Shown one piece after another: positions 15,292 to 22,394 of a DNA stretch of 43,521 bases; position 1 is the stretch's first letter; each line of letters starts with the position of its first letter. The DNA comes from an uncultured Alphaproteobacteria bacterium (lineage in GTDB: Bacteria; Pseudomonadota; Alphaproteobacteria; RF32; CAG-239). Below the pieces are notes generated by a model that saw only the letters and a list, made by a program, of their open reading frames with translations, ran no database searches and was not told the origin of the DNA. A program made the translations under genes and the position numbers. The stretch lies in contig CAKQUG010000009.1 of the NCBI GenBank assembly GCA_934277545.1, positions 1 through 43,521 of the forward strand, in the 5' to 3' direction.

Positions 15292-16483
15292 GATTCTCTG
15301 CAAATTTAAGACTGTCCTTTACTACCAGTGCCAGATAACCGCCGCCACCGGCTCCCGGCATCTTCCATGCCAGAACCTCCTCCATGCGGCTGTAGCAGTC
15401 AATCATCGGCTGCACACTCGCCTCCGGTTCTATCACACCGTTGATAGACGGATTCACCATACCCGGGAACATCGCAATCTGAGCCTCGAAAGATGCTCTG
15501 TATGCTGCAGCAAAGGCATCAAGGTCGTGCGCCAGAATCGCCTTCCAGCAGGCATCAGCTGCATCAGCCAGCGCCTTCACCTTCTCAGGCGTGATATCCT
15601 TACCTTCCACCACACTGCATCCCGGTCTTCTCGGTTCCATCGGAATCATCACCAGATGGTCTTCCAGGAAACGGAGGGTCATCTCATCCTGCGTACTCTC
15701 AATCTTCTCCGGCCAGAAGTTGTTGTCATAATAATGACGCACCAGACCGGGAACACAGATACCGATAGAATCCTGGGCACCCGAGATGATACCGTCGTGA
15801 CGCTCCGGATTGTTCTCGAAGCAGAATACCAGTCGGGCGAGCATCTCCGGATCCATCTTCGGCAACTTCACCGGCCATATCTTCTGAATCATCTTACGGG
15901 TAGAGGTAGACAGACCGCAGCGGTCGCGCACCTCAAAGGTAGGTTCCAGCGAGATGGTAATCGCCCATCCCGGATGATAGTGACTCACATAAGGCTGGTC
16001 AATCCAAGTACCAGCCAGATCCAGACGGGTAGGAATCCCTGCCTCTTGTGCCGAATTATCCGATACATTCGATAACGCCTTCTTCAAGTCAGAAGAAGAA
16101 CGAGCCTTCAAACCAGCATGAGGAGTGCGCTGGAGTTCGACATATTCGATGCCCCTCTCCGCACAAATCCTACGTTTCTCATCAGACCCACCTTCCGCGT
16201 TCACCACAAACACATCCGGTTTCACCTTATCAAGAGTCGGCAGAAAGTCAATGACTCCGCTTCCCTCATTGATATACGCATCCTTCACTGCCTTTATATT
16301 CTTGACCATGAATAGCCTTTCCTCCTGCGGAAACATAGGCTTGCGATGCTTATACTCCAGATAAGTAGCATCCGAACCGATACCCACATACAGGTCACCA
16401 TATCGTGATGCCTGCTGGAAAAACTCAACATGACCGGAATGCAGCAGGTCATAACACCCGCTCACAAAAACTTTTTTTGCCAT
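15254..16483 (-). CDS. bifunctional nucleotidylyltransferase - GHMP kinase fusion
   Basis: The 409-aa protein starts with a cytidylyltransferase-like domain (~1-140): VFVSGCYDLLHSGHVEFF contains the HxGH motif at residues 15-18, as in RfaE/HldE C-domains and TagD. The rest is a GHMP sugar-kinase-like domain with DLAGTWIDQPY, a degenerate glycine loop (GLSTSTRK), SGAQDSIGI (the QD motif of HddA/fucokinase-like kinases) and MPGAGGGGYLALVV (GHMP motif 3). Order is transferase first, kinase second, the reverse of HldE. I infer a salvage enzyme that phosphorylates a sugar and then activates it with a nucleotide; sugar and nucleotide are unknown. The start is ATG 16483; the frame also has a TTG at 16522 that I do not favour. 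Its stop overlaps the permease start. Confidence 0.75.
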   Translation of the reverse strand: MAKKVFVSGCYDLLHSGHVEFFQQASRYGDLYVGIGSDATYLEYKHRKPMFPQEERLFMVKNIKAVKDAYINEGSGVIDFLPTLDKVKPDVFVVNAEGGSDEKRRICAERGIEYVELQRTPHAGLKARSSSDLKKALSNVSDNSAQEAGIPTRLDLAGTWIDQPYVSHYHPGWAITISLEPTFEVRDRCGLSTSTRKMIQKIWPVKLPKMDPEMLARLVFCFENNPERHDGIISGAQDSIGICVPGLVRHYYDNNFWPEKIESTQDEMTLRFLEDHLVMIPMEPRRPGCSVVEGKDITPEKVKALADAADACWKAILAHDLDAFAAAYRASFEAQIAMFPGMVNPSINGVIEPEASVQPMIDCYSRMEEVLAWKMPGAGGGGYLALVVKDSLKFAENHDEAIHLQIRRA

Positions 16484-16501
16484 AAACTTTATGAAAAGAT
16501 A

Positions 16502-16541
16502 ATGGTTTACAGTTAACATCAACCTGCTAACCGTAAACCAT
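16502..16541. repeat. short inverted repeat upstream of the fusion gene
   Basis: ATGGTTTACAGTTA (16502-16515) pairs with TAACCGTAAACCAT (16528-16541) with one mismatch around a 12-base loop. It lies 18 bp ahead of the minus-strand start at 16483, thus in its 5' leader. It could be a leader hairpin or a CCGTAAACC-type intergenic repeat. Confidence 0.5.
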
Positions 16542-16600
16542 AATATATTAATTGAAAATTATTAATTGAAATTCGTAATCTATAAATTGTAAACTCCCCT

Positions 16601-16677
16601 CCCCAGGCGGTCCCAGCCCGCACAACATGGCGAAGGGCTTTGATGCCCCGCCAACCTTAGAGCGTAGCGGTTCCGAA
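16601..16677 (+). repeat. dispersed palindromic repeat, copy B (truncated)
   Basis: Only the head part is kept: CCCCAGGCGGTCCCAGCCCG up to GTAGCGGTTCCGA. The sequence then departs from the family. The outer GGCGG/CCGCC pairs remain, but the inner CCATC/GATGG pairing is degraded. The remaining 3' half (both hairpins) is lost. Confidence 0.85.
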
Positions 16678-16733
16678 CTATTAATCTTTATTAAATGATT
16701 AATACTATCTCACCATTTTACGCCATAATGATG

Positions 16734-16741
16734 TATATTTG
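16734..16741 (+). promoter_or_regulatory. -7 promoter box of the RelB antitoxin gene
   Basis: TATATTTG matches TAnnTTTG and lies 36 bp before the ATG at 16778. Confidence 0.5.
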
Positions 16742-16777
16742 CAATCAGAATGATTATCATATAAACATTTTAGGCTT

Positions 16778-17095
16778 ATGGCACAGACAGCAATGACAGT
16801 CCGTATGGACAGCCAGCAGAAAGCAGAGTTTGATAAGCTCTGCGAACAATTCGGTATGAGTGCGAATACCGCTATCAACATCTTTGTTAAAGCAGTAATT
16901 CGCAGTAAGAGCATTCCTTTCGCCATCCAGGTTAAGGAAGAAGACGAGGTGACTGCAAAAGCAAAGGCAGCGTTCCAATATATGTGTGACACAGCAAGAG
17001 AACACAACATTGATATGTCACTTGATGAGATCAATGAAGAAATCAGAGAAGTCAGACGATTAAGAAAAGAACGCAATGGTATATGCAGTCATTGA
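16778..17095 (+). CDS. RelB/DinJ-family antitoxin
   Basis: The 105-aa protein starts MAQTAMTVRMDSQQKAEFDK, the beta strand and first helix of a ribbon-helix-helix DNA-binding domain. CEQFGMSANTAINIFVKAVI is the second helix pair typical of RelB/DinJ. The tail SLDEINEEIREVRRLRKER is the toxin-embracing helix. Its last 20 bases overlap the start of a PIN-domain toxin, which is broken. As an orphan antitoxin it may still bind its own promoter. Confidence 0.85.
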   Translation: MAQTAMTVRMDSQQKAEFDKLCEQFGMSANTAINIFVKAVIRSKSIPFAIQVKEEDEVTAKAKAAFQYMCDTAREHNIDMSLDEINEEIREVRRLRKERNGICSH

Positions 17096-17207
17096 TACGA
17101 ACATTATCGTGTCCTCGTTTATAACCAAGAACCCTTTTTCAGCAACAAGAAGGGTCATTAACAATATGCTCAGTGGTAAAATTAAACCATTGTATAATGA
17201 TAGGTAG
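17076..17207 (+). pseudogene. truncated PIN-domain toxin
   Basis: ATG 17076 opens 43 codons: VYAVIDTNIIVSSF is the start of a PIN RNase, with the first catalytic Asp (D7 in IDTN). LSGKIKPLYNDR continues the PIN fold, then TAG. The rest of the domain, including the other acidic residues, is missing. The stop lies where the sequence changes into a piece of a UDP-sugar dehydrogenase gene on the other strand, so the toxin was cut by a recombination event. Confidence 0.75.
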
Positions 17208-17355
17208 TAAAAATCTTGTTATTCAGTTTCTCCACCTTCTCAGGTACCACATCTACAGCAGTCACCTGGTGATGTTGTGCCAACAAAGTAGCAATACTCA
17301 GTCCCACGTAGCCCGTTCCGCTCACGGCAACTTTAATGTTCTTAAAAGTATTCAT
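17182..17355 (-). pseudogene. 5' fragment of a UDP-glucose/UDP-sugar 6-dehydrogenase gene
   Basis: ATG 17355 starts MNTFKNIKVAVSGTGYVGLS and continues to PEKVEKLNNKI. This is the NAD-binding Rossmann start of UDP-glucose dehydrogenase (GTGYVGLS with G14, G16, G19; acidic VDVVPEKVE). Homology ends near 17206; after that the frame reads a few unrelated codons (FTTYHYTMV) and stops. An intact Ugd is about 400 aa or more. The piece faces the truncated PIN gene and the two overlap tail to tail. Confidence 0.8.
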
Positions 17356-17415
17356 ATTGTTGATAATAATAAATTAGAAACAGCCTATTACCAGTAAAAA
17401 GGCAATAAGCCAATT

Positions 17416-17451
17416 AGATAGGCAGAGCTAAATTTAAAGCCCTGCCCATCT
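17416..17451. terminator. imperfect hairpin between the ugd fragment and the HEPN gene
   Basis: AGATAGGCAGAGCT pairs with AGCCCTGCCCATCT apart from three isolated mismatches, with an eight-base AT loop. There is no long T tract on either side. It may end minus-strand transcription of the HEPN gene, about 55 bp after its stop. Confidence 0.35.
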
Positions 17452-17503
17452 TATCGTATATAATATTAAATCTAATTCTTCTGTGTTTTTCTGATATGGG
17501 TAT

Positions 17504-18475
17504 TTAACAATTATAAATTTCTTCTTGACTTAATTTCATAAATTTTGATGTAGTATCAAGTGCTGTTTTAGCTTCCTTTTCCAAAGGGGTATATCCACCA
17601 TGTATAATATGATTTCTCAATATCGCCATTGCCCCTAATTCTTTCATCGTTCCAGAATCAATAGAAAGTTGTAAACCGACTTTCTTGCAAGCCTCTACAA
17701 TTGCATTAAATCCATTCAGTTTTTTAAATATATAATCTACAATTTTATTATCTTTGATATTCGATTGTAAATAAGACCTTAATCGTTTGTTAAGGATAAT
17801 CTCAACAATTGTACTACAATTAAGGATGACAGATCTATAAATTTCACGATGATAATCATTCCTTGCAGAAGACAGCAAATCATATGTTACATTTACTGAA
17901 TAACTAAATCTTCTAAGAAGATTGAGAATATGGCATCGCTTTAGATATACGATGTTTCTCCTCTGTAAACGAATCGTATTAGATACAGCCCTGAGACAAG
18001 ATTTATTGGAAGCATGAACAGAAAATCCAGAACGAGTATCACAATAATCTTCAGACTTCGAGTGATAAGTCATGGCATCTGGAAAAACAATATTGATTCG
18101 TTTAAAAAATGCATTAAAAAGCGGTATTATTTTTTCTTTAATGAGATGAATGTCACTATCCATACCATTAAGATAAAAGATTTTGCACTCTACAGCATGC
18201 AAAATCAACATTTCCCCATTACCACAAAAATACCCTTCACCCCAAAAACCTTCTTTATAATAGTTTTCTCCCGCTGGCGTCAGAAAATGACAAAGCCTAT
18301 TATTTTCGTCAAGAGTAGCACATTGAGGAAAATTCACACGAAGATATACTTTATCTCGGATTTTAACACAGATATGTGCCCCCAAAAGTTCACAATCAAT
18401 ATAGATAAACGGATTAAGCTCTAGAGGAAATGATACATATTCATATTGCTTTTCCATTTCAGTACACATATTCAT
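17504..18475 (-). CDS. HEPN-domain protein of unknown function
   Basis: The 323-aa protein has no recognised N-terminal domain. The C-terminal 120 residues are helical and contain LRNHIIHGGY, the R-x4-H motif of HEPN RNases (R287, H292), followed by EAKTALDTTSKFMKLSQE. It fits the Apea-like/RES-like HEPN class often found as toxins or abortive-infection effectors. The N-terminal half is Cys- and aromatic-rich (FWGEGYFCGNGEM). It is the last gene in a minus-strand group with a GNAT protein (53 bp upstream) and a 58-aa antitoxin-like protein. Visibly AT-richer than the core genes. Confidence 0.55.
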   Translation of the reverse strand: MNMCTEMEKQYEYVSFPLELNPFIYIDCELLGAHICVKIRDKVYLRVNFPQCATLDENNRLCHFLTPAGENYYKEGFWGEGYFCGNGEMLILHAVECKIFYLNGMDSDIHLIKEKIIPLFNAFFKRINIVFPDAMTYHSKSEDYCDTRSGFSVHASNKSCLRAVSNTIRLQRRNIVYLKRCHILNLLRRFSYSVNVTYDLLSSARNDYHREIYRSVILNCSTIVEIILNKRLRSYLQSNIKDNKIVDYIFKKLNGFNAIVEACKKVGLQLSIDSGTMKELGAMAILRNHIIHGGYTPLEKEAKTALDTTSKFMKLSQEEIYNC

Positions 18476-18528
18476 TCTCTATAATACTAATATTTATAAA
18501 AGATGAAGAAAATACCAATAACAATAAT

Positions 18529-19143
18529 CTAAACCATAGGACATTCCAAAATCTGGGTGTGCAATAAATCCAAAAACATAAGTCTGGTATAAACAGGAGA
18601 TGTTTCCGGAAAATGCTGTTCTGCTCTTTCTAATTCCTCTGTGGCATATAGATACTTGAACTTGTTGCGATCATAAAAGCTAAGAACTTTTGGCTGATTA
18701 TACGCATCAACAACCAAGAATCTGCATCCAGTCTTGTTGTCCTCCTGAACAAACCAAGTTTTGATAAAGTTCATTACTTGTTGCCCGACTAAGAAATTTC
18801 GTCCTTGATATTTCTTATTAACCCCTAGTCTTCCCAATAATACGGCAGGATAAGTACGAAGATGTTTTTGACCTGGTATAGTTCGTTGAACCTTATTAGC
18901 AGAAGGTTTTGGAATAAAAGTTGTCTTTACACTATCATTTGATACAGTAAAGAATGCAACGATTTCTGAAAACTCACCTTCATTGTTGACAAAGCAATAA
19001 GTCTTACCAAGTCGCTCTTGAGCATACAACAAGGCATTGTGATGAAAGAAGTCTTCCAAGTCTTTATCTCCTTCTGTTTCACCACAACAAAAAGGCAAAG
19101 ATGCAAGTTCTGCGGTCAAAGGCATGAAGTCGCATCTTTCCAT
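18529..19143 (-). CDS. GNAT-family acetyltransferase, TacT-like toxin candidate
   Basis: The 204-aa protein (ATG 19143; a GTG at 19167 would add eight residues) contains the GNAT core: VLLGRLGVNKKYQGRNFLVG followed by QQVMNFIKTWF and CRFLVVDAYNQPKVLSFYDRN. The acetyl-CoA loop Q-G-R-N-F-L-V-G departs from the usual R/Q-x-x-G-x-G. FYDRNKF near the C-terminus is typical of TacT/AtaT-like toxins. It lies 36 bp after a small antitoxin-like gene, which supports a toxin-antitoxin pair that acetylates aminoacyl-tRNA; the target is an inference. Confidence 0.75.
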   Translation of the reverse strand: MERCDFMPLTAELASLPFCCGETEGDKDLEDFFHHNALLYAQERLGKTYCFVNNEGEFSEIVAFFTVSNDSVKTTFIPKPSANKVQRTIPGQKHLRTYPAVLLGRLGVNKKYQGRNFLVGQQVMNFIKTWFVQEDNKTGCRFLVVDAYNQPKVLSFYDRNKFKYLYATEELERAEQHFPETSPVYTRLMFLDLLHTQILECPMV

Positions 19144-19179
19144 AATATCAAATTGATAATTATTCACCAGCCAATTTAA

Positions 19180-19356
19180 TTAAAGAGGAAGTTTAATCTT
19201 TACATTTTTTGAGCGTTCCATCATACGACGGATTGCATCTTGTGCACCTTCAGGAATCACAGTTGTAGCAGTATTCCTACTACTCTCAGCAATCTCTATA
19301 AAGCGCTCTGCAACATCACCAGTCAATACTGGAATTGTTTTAATAGCTATTGCCAT
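19180..19356 (-). CDS. 58-aa antitoxin-like protein paired with the GNAT protein
   Basis: ATG 19356 opens 58 codons ending in TAA. The product begins MAIAIKTIPVLTGDVAERFI and contains GAQDAIRRMMERSKNVKI. The start resembles small Bacteroidales antitoxins with a beta strand before two helices. Upstream at 19396-19403 is a good -7 box, and downstream is the GNAT gene, so this is the first gene of that unit. I do not know the family name. Confidence 0.6.
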   Translation of the reverse strand: MAIAIKTIPVLTGDVAERFIEIAESSRNTATTVIPEGAQDAIRRMMERSKNVKIKLPL

Positions 19357-19395
19357 AATTCATATCTCCTATTATTTAGTTTATATTTCTGCCGA

Positions 19396-19403
19396 CAAAG
19401 TTA
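19396..19403 (-). promoter_or_regulatory. -7 promoter box of the antitoxin/GNAT unit
   Basis: Read on the minus strand the bases are TAACTTTG, matching TAnnTTTG, 40 bp upstream of the ATG at 19356. Confidence 0.5.
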
Positions 19404-19461
19404 CGCTTTTTTCTCGAAACCACCAAGAAAACAACAAGAAATCTGCAACATCTGCGAAATC

Positions 19462-19583
19462 CCAGCCCGCATAGGGCAAAAATCTGTGGAATTCTGTGAA
19501 ATCTGTGGGACTAACAAACAACAAAGAAGAAAATCCGCGTCATCTGCGAAATCTGCGTGAACAAACTCCAGCCCGCATAGGGC
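19462..19583. repeat. duplicated CCAGCCCGCATAGGGC element with ATCTGCG-type filler
   Basis: The 16-mer CCAGCCCGCATAGGGC occurs at 19462-19477 and again at 19568-19583; GCCC/GGGC can pair around GCATA. Between and before the copies are many degenerate units like ATCTGYGAAATCTGCG. It fills the space between the antitoxin promoter and the end of the nucleotidyltransferase gene. No coding potential is evident. Confidence 0.6.
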
Positions 19584-19614
19584 TTCAAGAAAAGAAGAAT
19601 CCGAGAGATTACCT

Positions 19615-20994
19615 TCAGTGTTTAAGCCTCCAGAAGAAGTGCCATACCCTAAACAAAGGCTCACATAGCGCCTCAACAGGAAAATACTTCACGAGCCTTA
19701 TATCCCTATACACCCTTTGGAGATTATGCCCCAGCTGTGACCTACCAAACCGATTCCGGGCATCATGCCTTCCGAAGTTACCAGCCTCCAGCACTTCATT
19801 CAGCACAAACCTACCATACTTCTCATTCGGAGGAACAATAAGCCGAGAGGCAGGCATACCGAACACCTCCTGCATGATATACATAATGGCACCGGCAAAC
19901 CTCCACACCCCCAACTCCTTCAACTCCTCCTGCACCCTATCGATAGCAGCAGCAAAAGAAGAAGAACTGGTAGCAAAAGAAGAGTTAGCTACAGAAGAAG
20001 AGCGAGCAACAGTAGCAGAAGTGACAATAGAAGCAGTATCAGAAGTCGTATCCCCTATCATCCCCAGGCGGTCCCATCCCGCACAATCTGGCGAGACCTT
20101 TGATGGTCCGCCATTCTTAGAGCGTAGCGGTTCCGAGCACCGAGTAGGGCGGTTTCCTCCCTCTCCCCTGAGGGTGAGAGGGTCGGGGTGAGAGGTGGAG
20201 CCCTCTTTAAGGGTAAAGAGGGACGGGGTGATTTTCGAAGAAATTTGATAGACTTTATAAAAGTCGCAAAGAACATAGTAGTAATCAAGAAGCTGCCTCA
20301 ACCCAATTCCCTCATTCATCAGATGAGCATAGATATGAGTTAACTGGAAGATGAGATTGAATTCCGCTGTCGGAATAGCAACCTCCCCTTGCTCCCCCAA
20401 TATCATCCGATGCGAGAACTGTTCCTCCTTCACCCTCTCATAGTATTTCTGAAGCTTTCTGTTATGCCAGAAGCACAGCAGGAAGCTAGGGCGATAATGC
20501 ACTTCAACCTCCACACCCTTATACGATGGGAACTCGATGTGGTGATAGCACGCCTTTTCATGAGGCGAGATAGAGCGGACAAAGGAGATAACTCGTTTAT
20601 CTCCACCTTCCACCCAGATATCAATATCGCCAGGAGTCCGGGAATAAGGATTCGAATACATCAAGGCATTCCCCTGCCCTTTCAGGATACAGGTTCTGAA
20701 CCCCTTCTTCCGGAACCACTCAGAAACCTGGATGGCAGCATCGTTCAACCGAACATTCGCTTTCTCCAGCATCTGACTTTCTGCCATCCATTGAAGCAGC
20801 AACTCCTTCTTCATCCCCACATGTTCAGCAGGCAGCTTCTTGATACCATCAAAGAGAACACCCACCAGACATTGCTTCTGGGCGATAGCATACAGCTCCT
20901 CCCAATCCGCCTCCTTCAAGGAAGAAGGTATTTCATCAGCAGAGCCAATGCTGAATCGCAAAAAATCAAAGAAAATCTTTTGTTGTTTCAACAT
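19615..20994 (-). CDS. nucleotidyltransferase-family protein with an in-frame palindromic repeat
   Basis: The 459-aa protein begins with helical region MLKQQKIFFDFLRFSIG and has a nucleotidyltransferase core of the NTP_transf_5 type: CILKGQGNALMYSNPYSRTPGDIDIWVEGG, with GDIDIW supplying two Asp residues, and VEVEVHYRPSF as the third acidic strand. HIYAHLMNEGIGLRQLLDYYYVL is the next conserved helix. Residues ~253-311 are encoded by repeat copy C, followed by a Ser/Thr/Ala tract (TSSSSFAAA). The normal fold then resumes at IDRVQEELKELGVWRFAGAI to the end. The frame is open throughout. The start is ATG 20994; a GTG at 21012 is possible. Often linked to capsule or LPS loci; function unknown. Confidence 0.75.
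   Translation of the reverse strand: MLKQQKIFFDFLRFSIGSADEIPSSLKEADWEELYAIAQKQCLVGVLFDGIKKLPAEHVGMKKELLLQWMAESQMLEKANVRLNDAAIQVSEWFRKKGFRTCILKGQGNALMYSNPYSRTPGDIDIWVEGGDKRVISFVRSISPHEKACYHHIEFPSYKGVEVEVHYRPSFLLCFWHNRKLQKYYERVKEEQFSHRMILGEQGEVAIPTAEFNLIFQLTHIYAHLMNEGIGLRQLLDYYYVLCDFYKVYQISSKITPSLFTLKEGSTSHPDPLTLRGEGGNRPTRCSEPLRSKNGGPSKVSPDCAGWDRLGMIGDTTSDTASIVTSATVARSSSVANSSFATSSSSFAAAIDRVQEELKELGVWRFAGAIMYIMQEVFGMPASRLIVPPNEKYGRFVLNEVLEAGNFGRHDARNRFGRSQLGHNLQRVYRDIRLVKYFPVEALCEPLFRVWHFFWRLKH
20062..20237 (+). repeat. dispersed palindromic repeat, copy C, inside a coding gene
   Basis: A full-length copy (176 bp) with head, middle hairpin CCCTCTCCCCT / AGGGTGAGAGGG and terminal hairpin CCCTCTTT / AAAGAGGG. 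It runs antisense to the nucleotidyltransferase gene but is open in that gene's frame, so the protein includes its translation (SLFTLKEGSTSHPDPLTLRG and on to DCAGWDRLG). From GGGTCGGGG to the end it is identical to copy A. Confidence 0.9.
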
Positions 20995-21014
20995 AAAGTT
21001 GTACTTTTGCACGC

Positions 21015-21107
21015 ATGAAACAAGCCATACACATCATATTATCCTACATAGCAGCTATCATCCTCCTTCCGATAGCCTTGCTATGTAAGTTCTTCCGAAG
21101 AAAGTAA
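21015..21107 (+). CDS. possible 30-aa membrane peptide
   Basis: ATG 21015 opens MKQAIHIILSYIAAIILLPI, continues ALLCKFFRRK and stops. It is one hydrophobic span with a basic end, a good small membrane protein profile. A TACTTTTG box lies only 5 bp before the ATG, which would give a leaderless or nearly leaderless message. Its stop codon falls exactly where the WecG relic on the other strand loses homology (21107/21108), suggesting it came in with the adjoining nucleotidyltransferase segment. Confidence 0.35.
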   Translation: MKQAIHIILSYIAAIILLPIALLCKFFRRK

Positions 21108-21426
21108 AATACCCTCCTTGGCACCAAGCAAGAAGAACTTGCAGTCAGCATAATCCTTATGATACATATAATAAGAGGTGAAGAAGTTGGACCCTTGAAC
21201 CGCTTCCTTGATTGGATTCTTCAACAACTTACCGAACAGGTAGAGTATCTTACTGTCACGCACCACCCATTCAGACTTCTGATACACATCATAAAACTCC
21301 TTGCCTTCCGAAGTTTTATCAGATGTCAAGATTAGGAGTCACAAGAACACCCTCCTTCAGGTTCTCCAAGAGTTCCTGACGAGTAATGTTCTGAATATCT
21401 ATATTTAATACTTTTACCGTTTCCAT
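21081..21426 (-). pseudogene. relic of a WecG/TagA/CpsF-family glycosyltransferase gene
   Basis: From ATG 21426 the frame reads METVKVLNIDIQNITRQELL to VTPNLDI and stops at 21319. The next segment needs a frame change (LIKLRK), and a third, from about 21315, reads KEFYDVYQKSEWVV then RDSKILYLFGKLLKNPIKEA to FLLGAKEGI. That is the N-terminal half of a WecG-type enzyme with the D-x-x-x-x-V-R-D-S motif. Homology ends at 21108. So there are two frameshifts and a 3' truncation. The start is 4 bp after the DUF4435 gene stop, so it would be cotranscribed with it. Confidence 0.75.
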
Positions 21427-21430
21427 TTGT

Positions 21431-22390
21431 TTAGCTCGCTATTTTCTTATACTGCATTACTGTTCTATTTACAAATTCACAAAAACACGGCAAAAGGGGA
21501 CACATTGTCGACAAGACGCGATAATAATCACTTACTTGAAGAAGGTTTTTCCCTTTGCATACAATTGAAGATAAGATGATATCGTTACTTTGATCAAGAA
21601 GATGCTTGCTATGATGTCTTTTCGCAATAGCATTACAATAATCTAAATAGAGAGACACTACATATTTTCCCCTTATTATCTTATGCCTTTTTTCATGAAT
21701 TTCATTCCTTATCTTAGAAATTACTTCTGCATCATACTCTCCTAAATCTACCTGACTAGCCTTATAGACTTTTTCAATAATTTCTTGATCAGATAGGAAA
21801 ACGACATGCCAATCATCAGATATATGACAAAAATCCTTAACTTTTACATTATTATAATTAGTAGGTTTAATATGCTTACTTTTCCATCTGATAATTATAG
21901 CCATGACTAACAACATCTTTTCTTCAAAAGTTTCCTTTTCTACAAGAAAGTCATGTCGTAATCTTTCTATCTGCTGATCACGAAGATTATAAAAGCCTAA
22001 TGCCGAAAGAGTATTCTCAAAATTTTCTGAAGATGCAATAATGTTTTCTATTGCATACATAGGTGTCTTATAAACATTTTCATCTGAAAAGTCATTAGGA
22101 TCATCTATTATATCAGATAAATCTTTATCTATTAGAAATACTATCTGTTTCTTTGAAAAACGACTCCAATTAAAACATTCATAACACTGTTTTACCTTTT
22201 GTTTCCCTTCACAAACTATAATCTTTATTTTTGTCAGATTACATTTCTGAAATTGGCTGTTATAAAAAAGGACATCATCATCTCCTTCTACAAAAGCATA
22301 ACAATTTTCCTTTGTATAATTTTCTAAAAAGTTGGTATACACTACAGGAGCAGTGTCTATAGAAGAAAGTAATTTTTCAACCTCATTCAT
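21431..22390 (-). CDS. DUF4435 TOPRIM-like protein, AriB-like effector
   Basis: The 319-aa protein begins MNEVEKLLSSIDTAPVVYTN. NCYAFVEGDDDVLFY has the TOPRIM glutamate E35, and IVFLIDKDLSD supplies the D88-x-D90 motif. This is the DUF4435 layout. In the PARIS anti-phage system a DUF4435 nuclease (AriB) is held by an ATPase (AriA) and released when a phage anti-restriction protein is sensed; AriB then cuts a host tRNA. The start at ATG 22390 is 4 bp after the ATPase stop. A GTG at 22447 would overlap the ATPase gene and is less likely. Confidence 0.75.
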   Translation of the reverse strand: MNEVEKLLSSIDTAPVVYTNFLENYTKENCYAFVEGDDDVLFYNSQFQKCNLTKIKIIVCEGKQKVKQCYECFNWSRFSKKQIVFLIDKDLSDIIDDPNDFSDENVYKTPMYAIENIIASSENFENTLSALGFYNLRDQQIERLRHDFLVEKETFEEKMLLVMAIIIRWKSKHIKPTNYNNVKVKDFCHISDDWHVVFLSDQEIIEKVYKASQVDLGEYDAEVISKIRNEIHEKRHKIIRGKYVVSLYLDYCNAIAKRHHSKHLLDQSNDIILSSIVCKGKNLLQVSDYYRVLSTMCPLLPCFCEFVNRTVMQYKKIAS

Positions 22391-22394
22391 AACA

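Noticed and set aside
17173..17397. 74-aa plus-strand ORF
   Set aside because: It overlaps the UDP-sugar dehydrogenase fragment, which has clear protein homology on the other strand.
19437..19583. CRISPR-like array of ATCTGCG units
   Set aside because: Units are too short, irregular and degenerate, without unique spacers of constant length; no cas genes are present.
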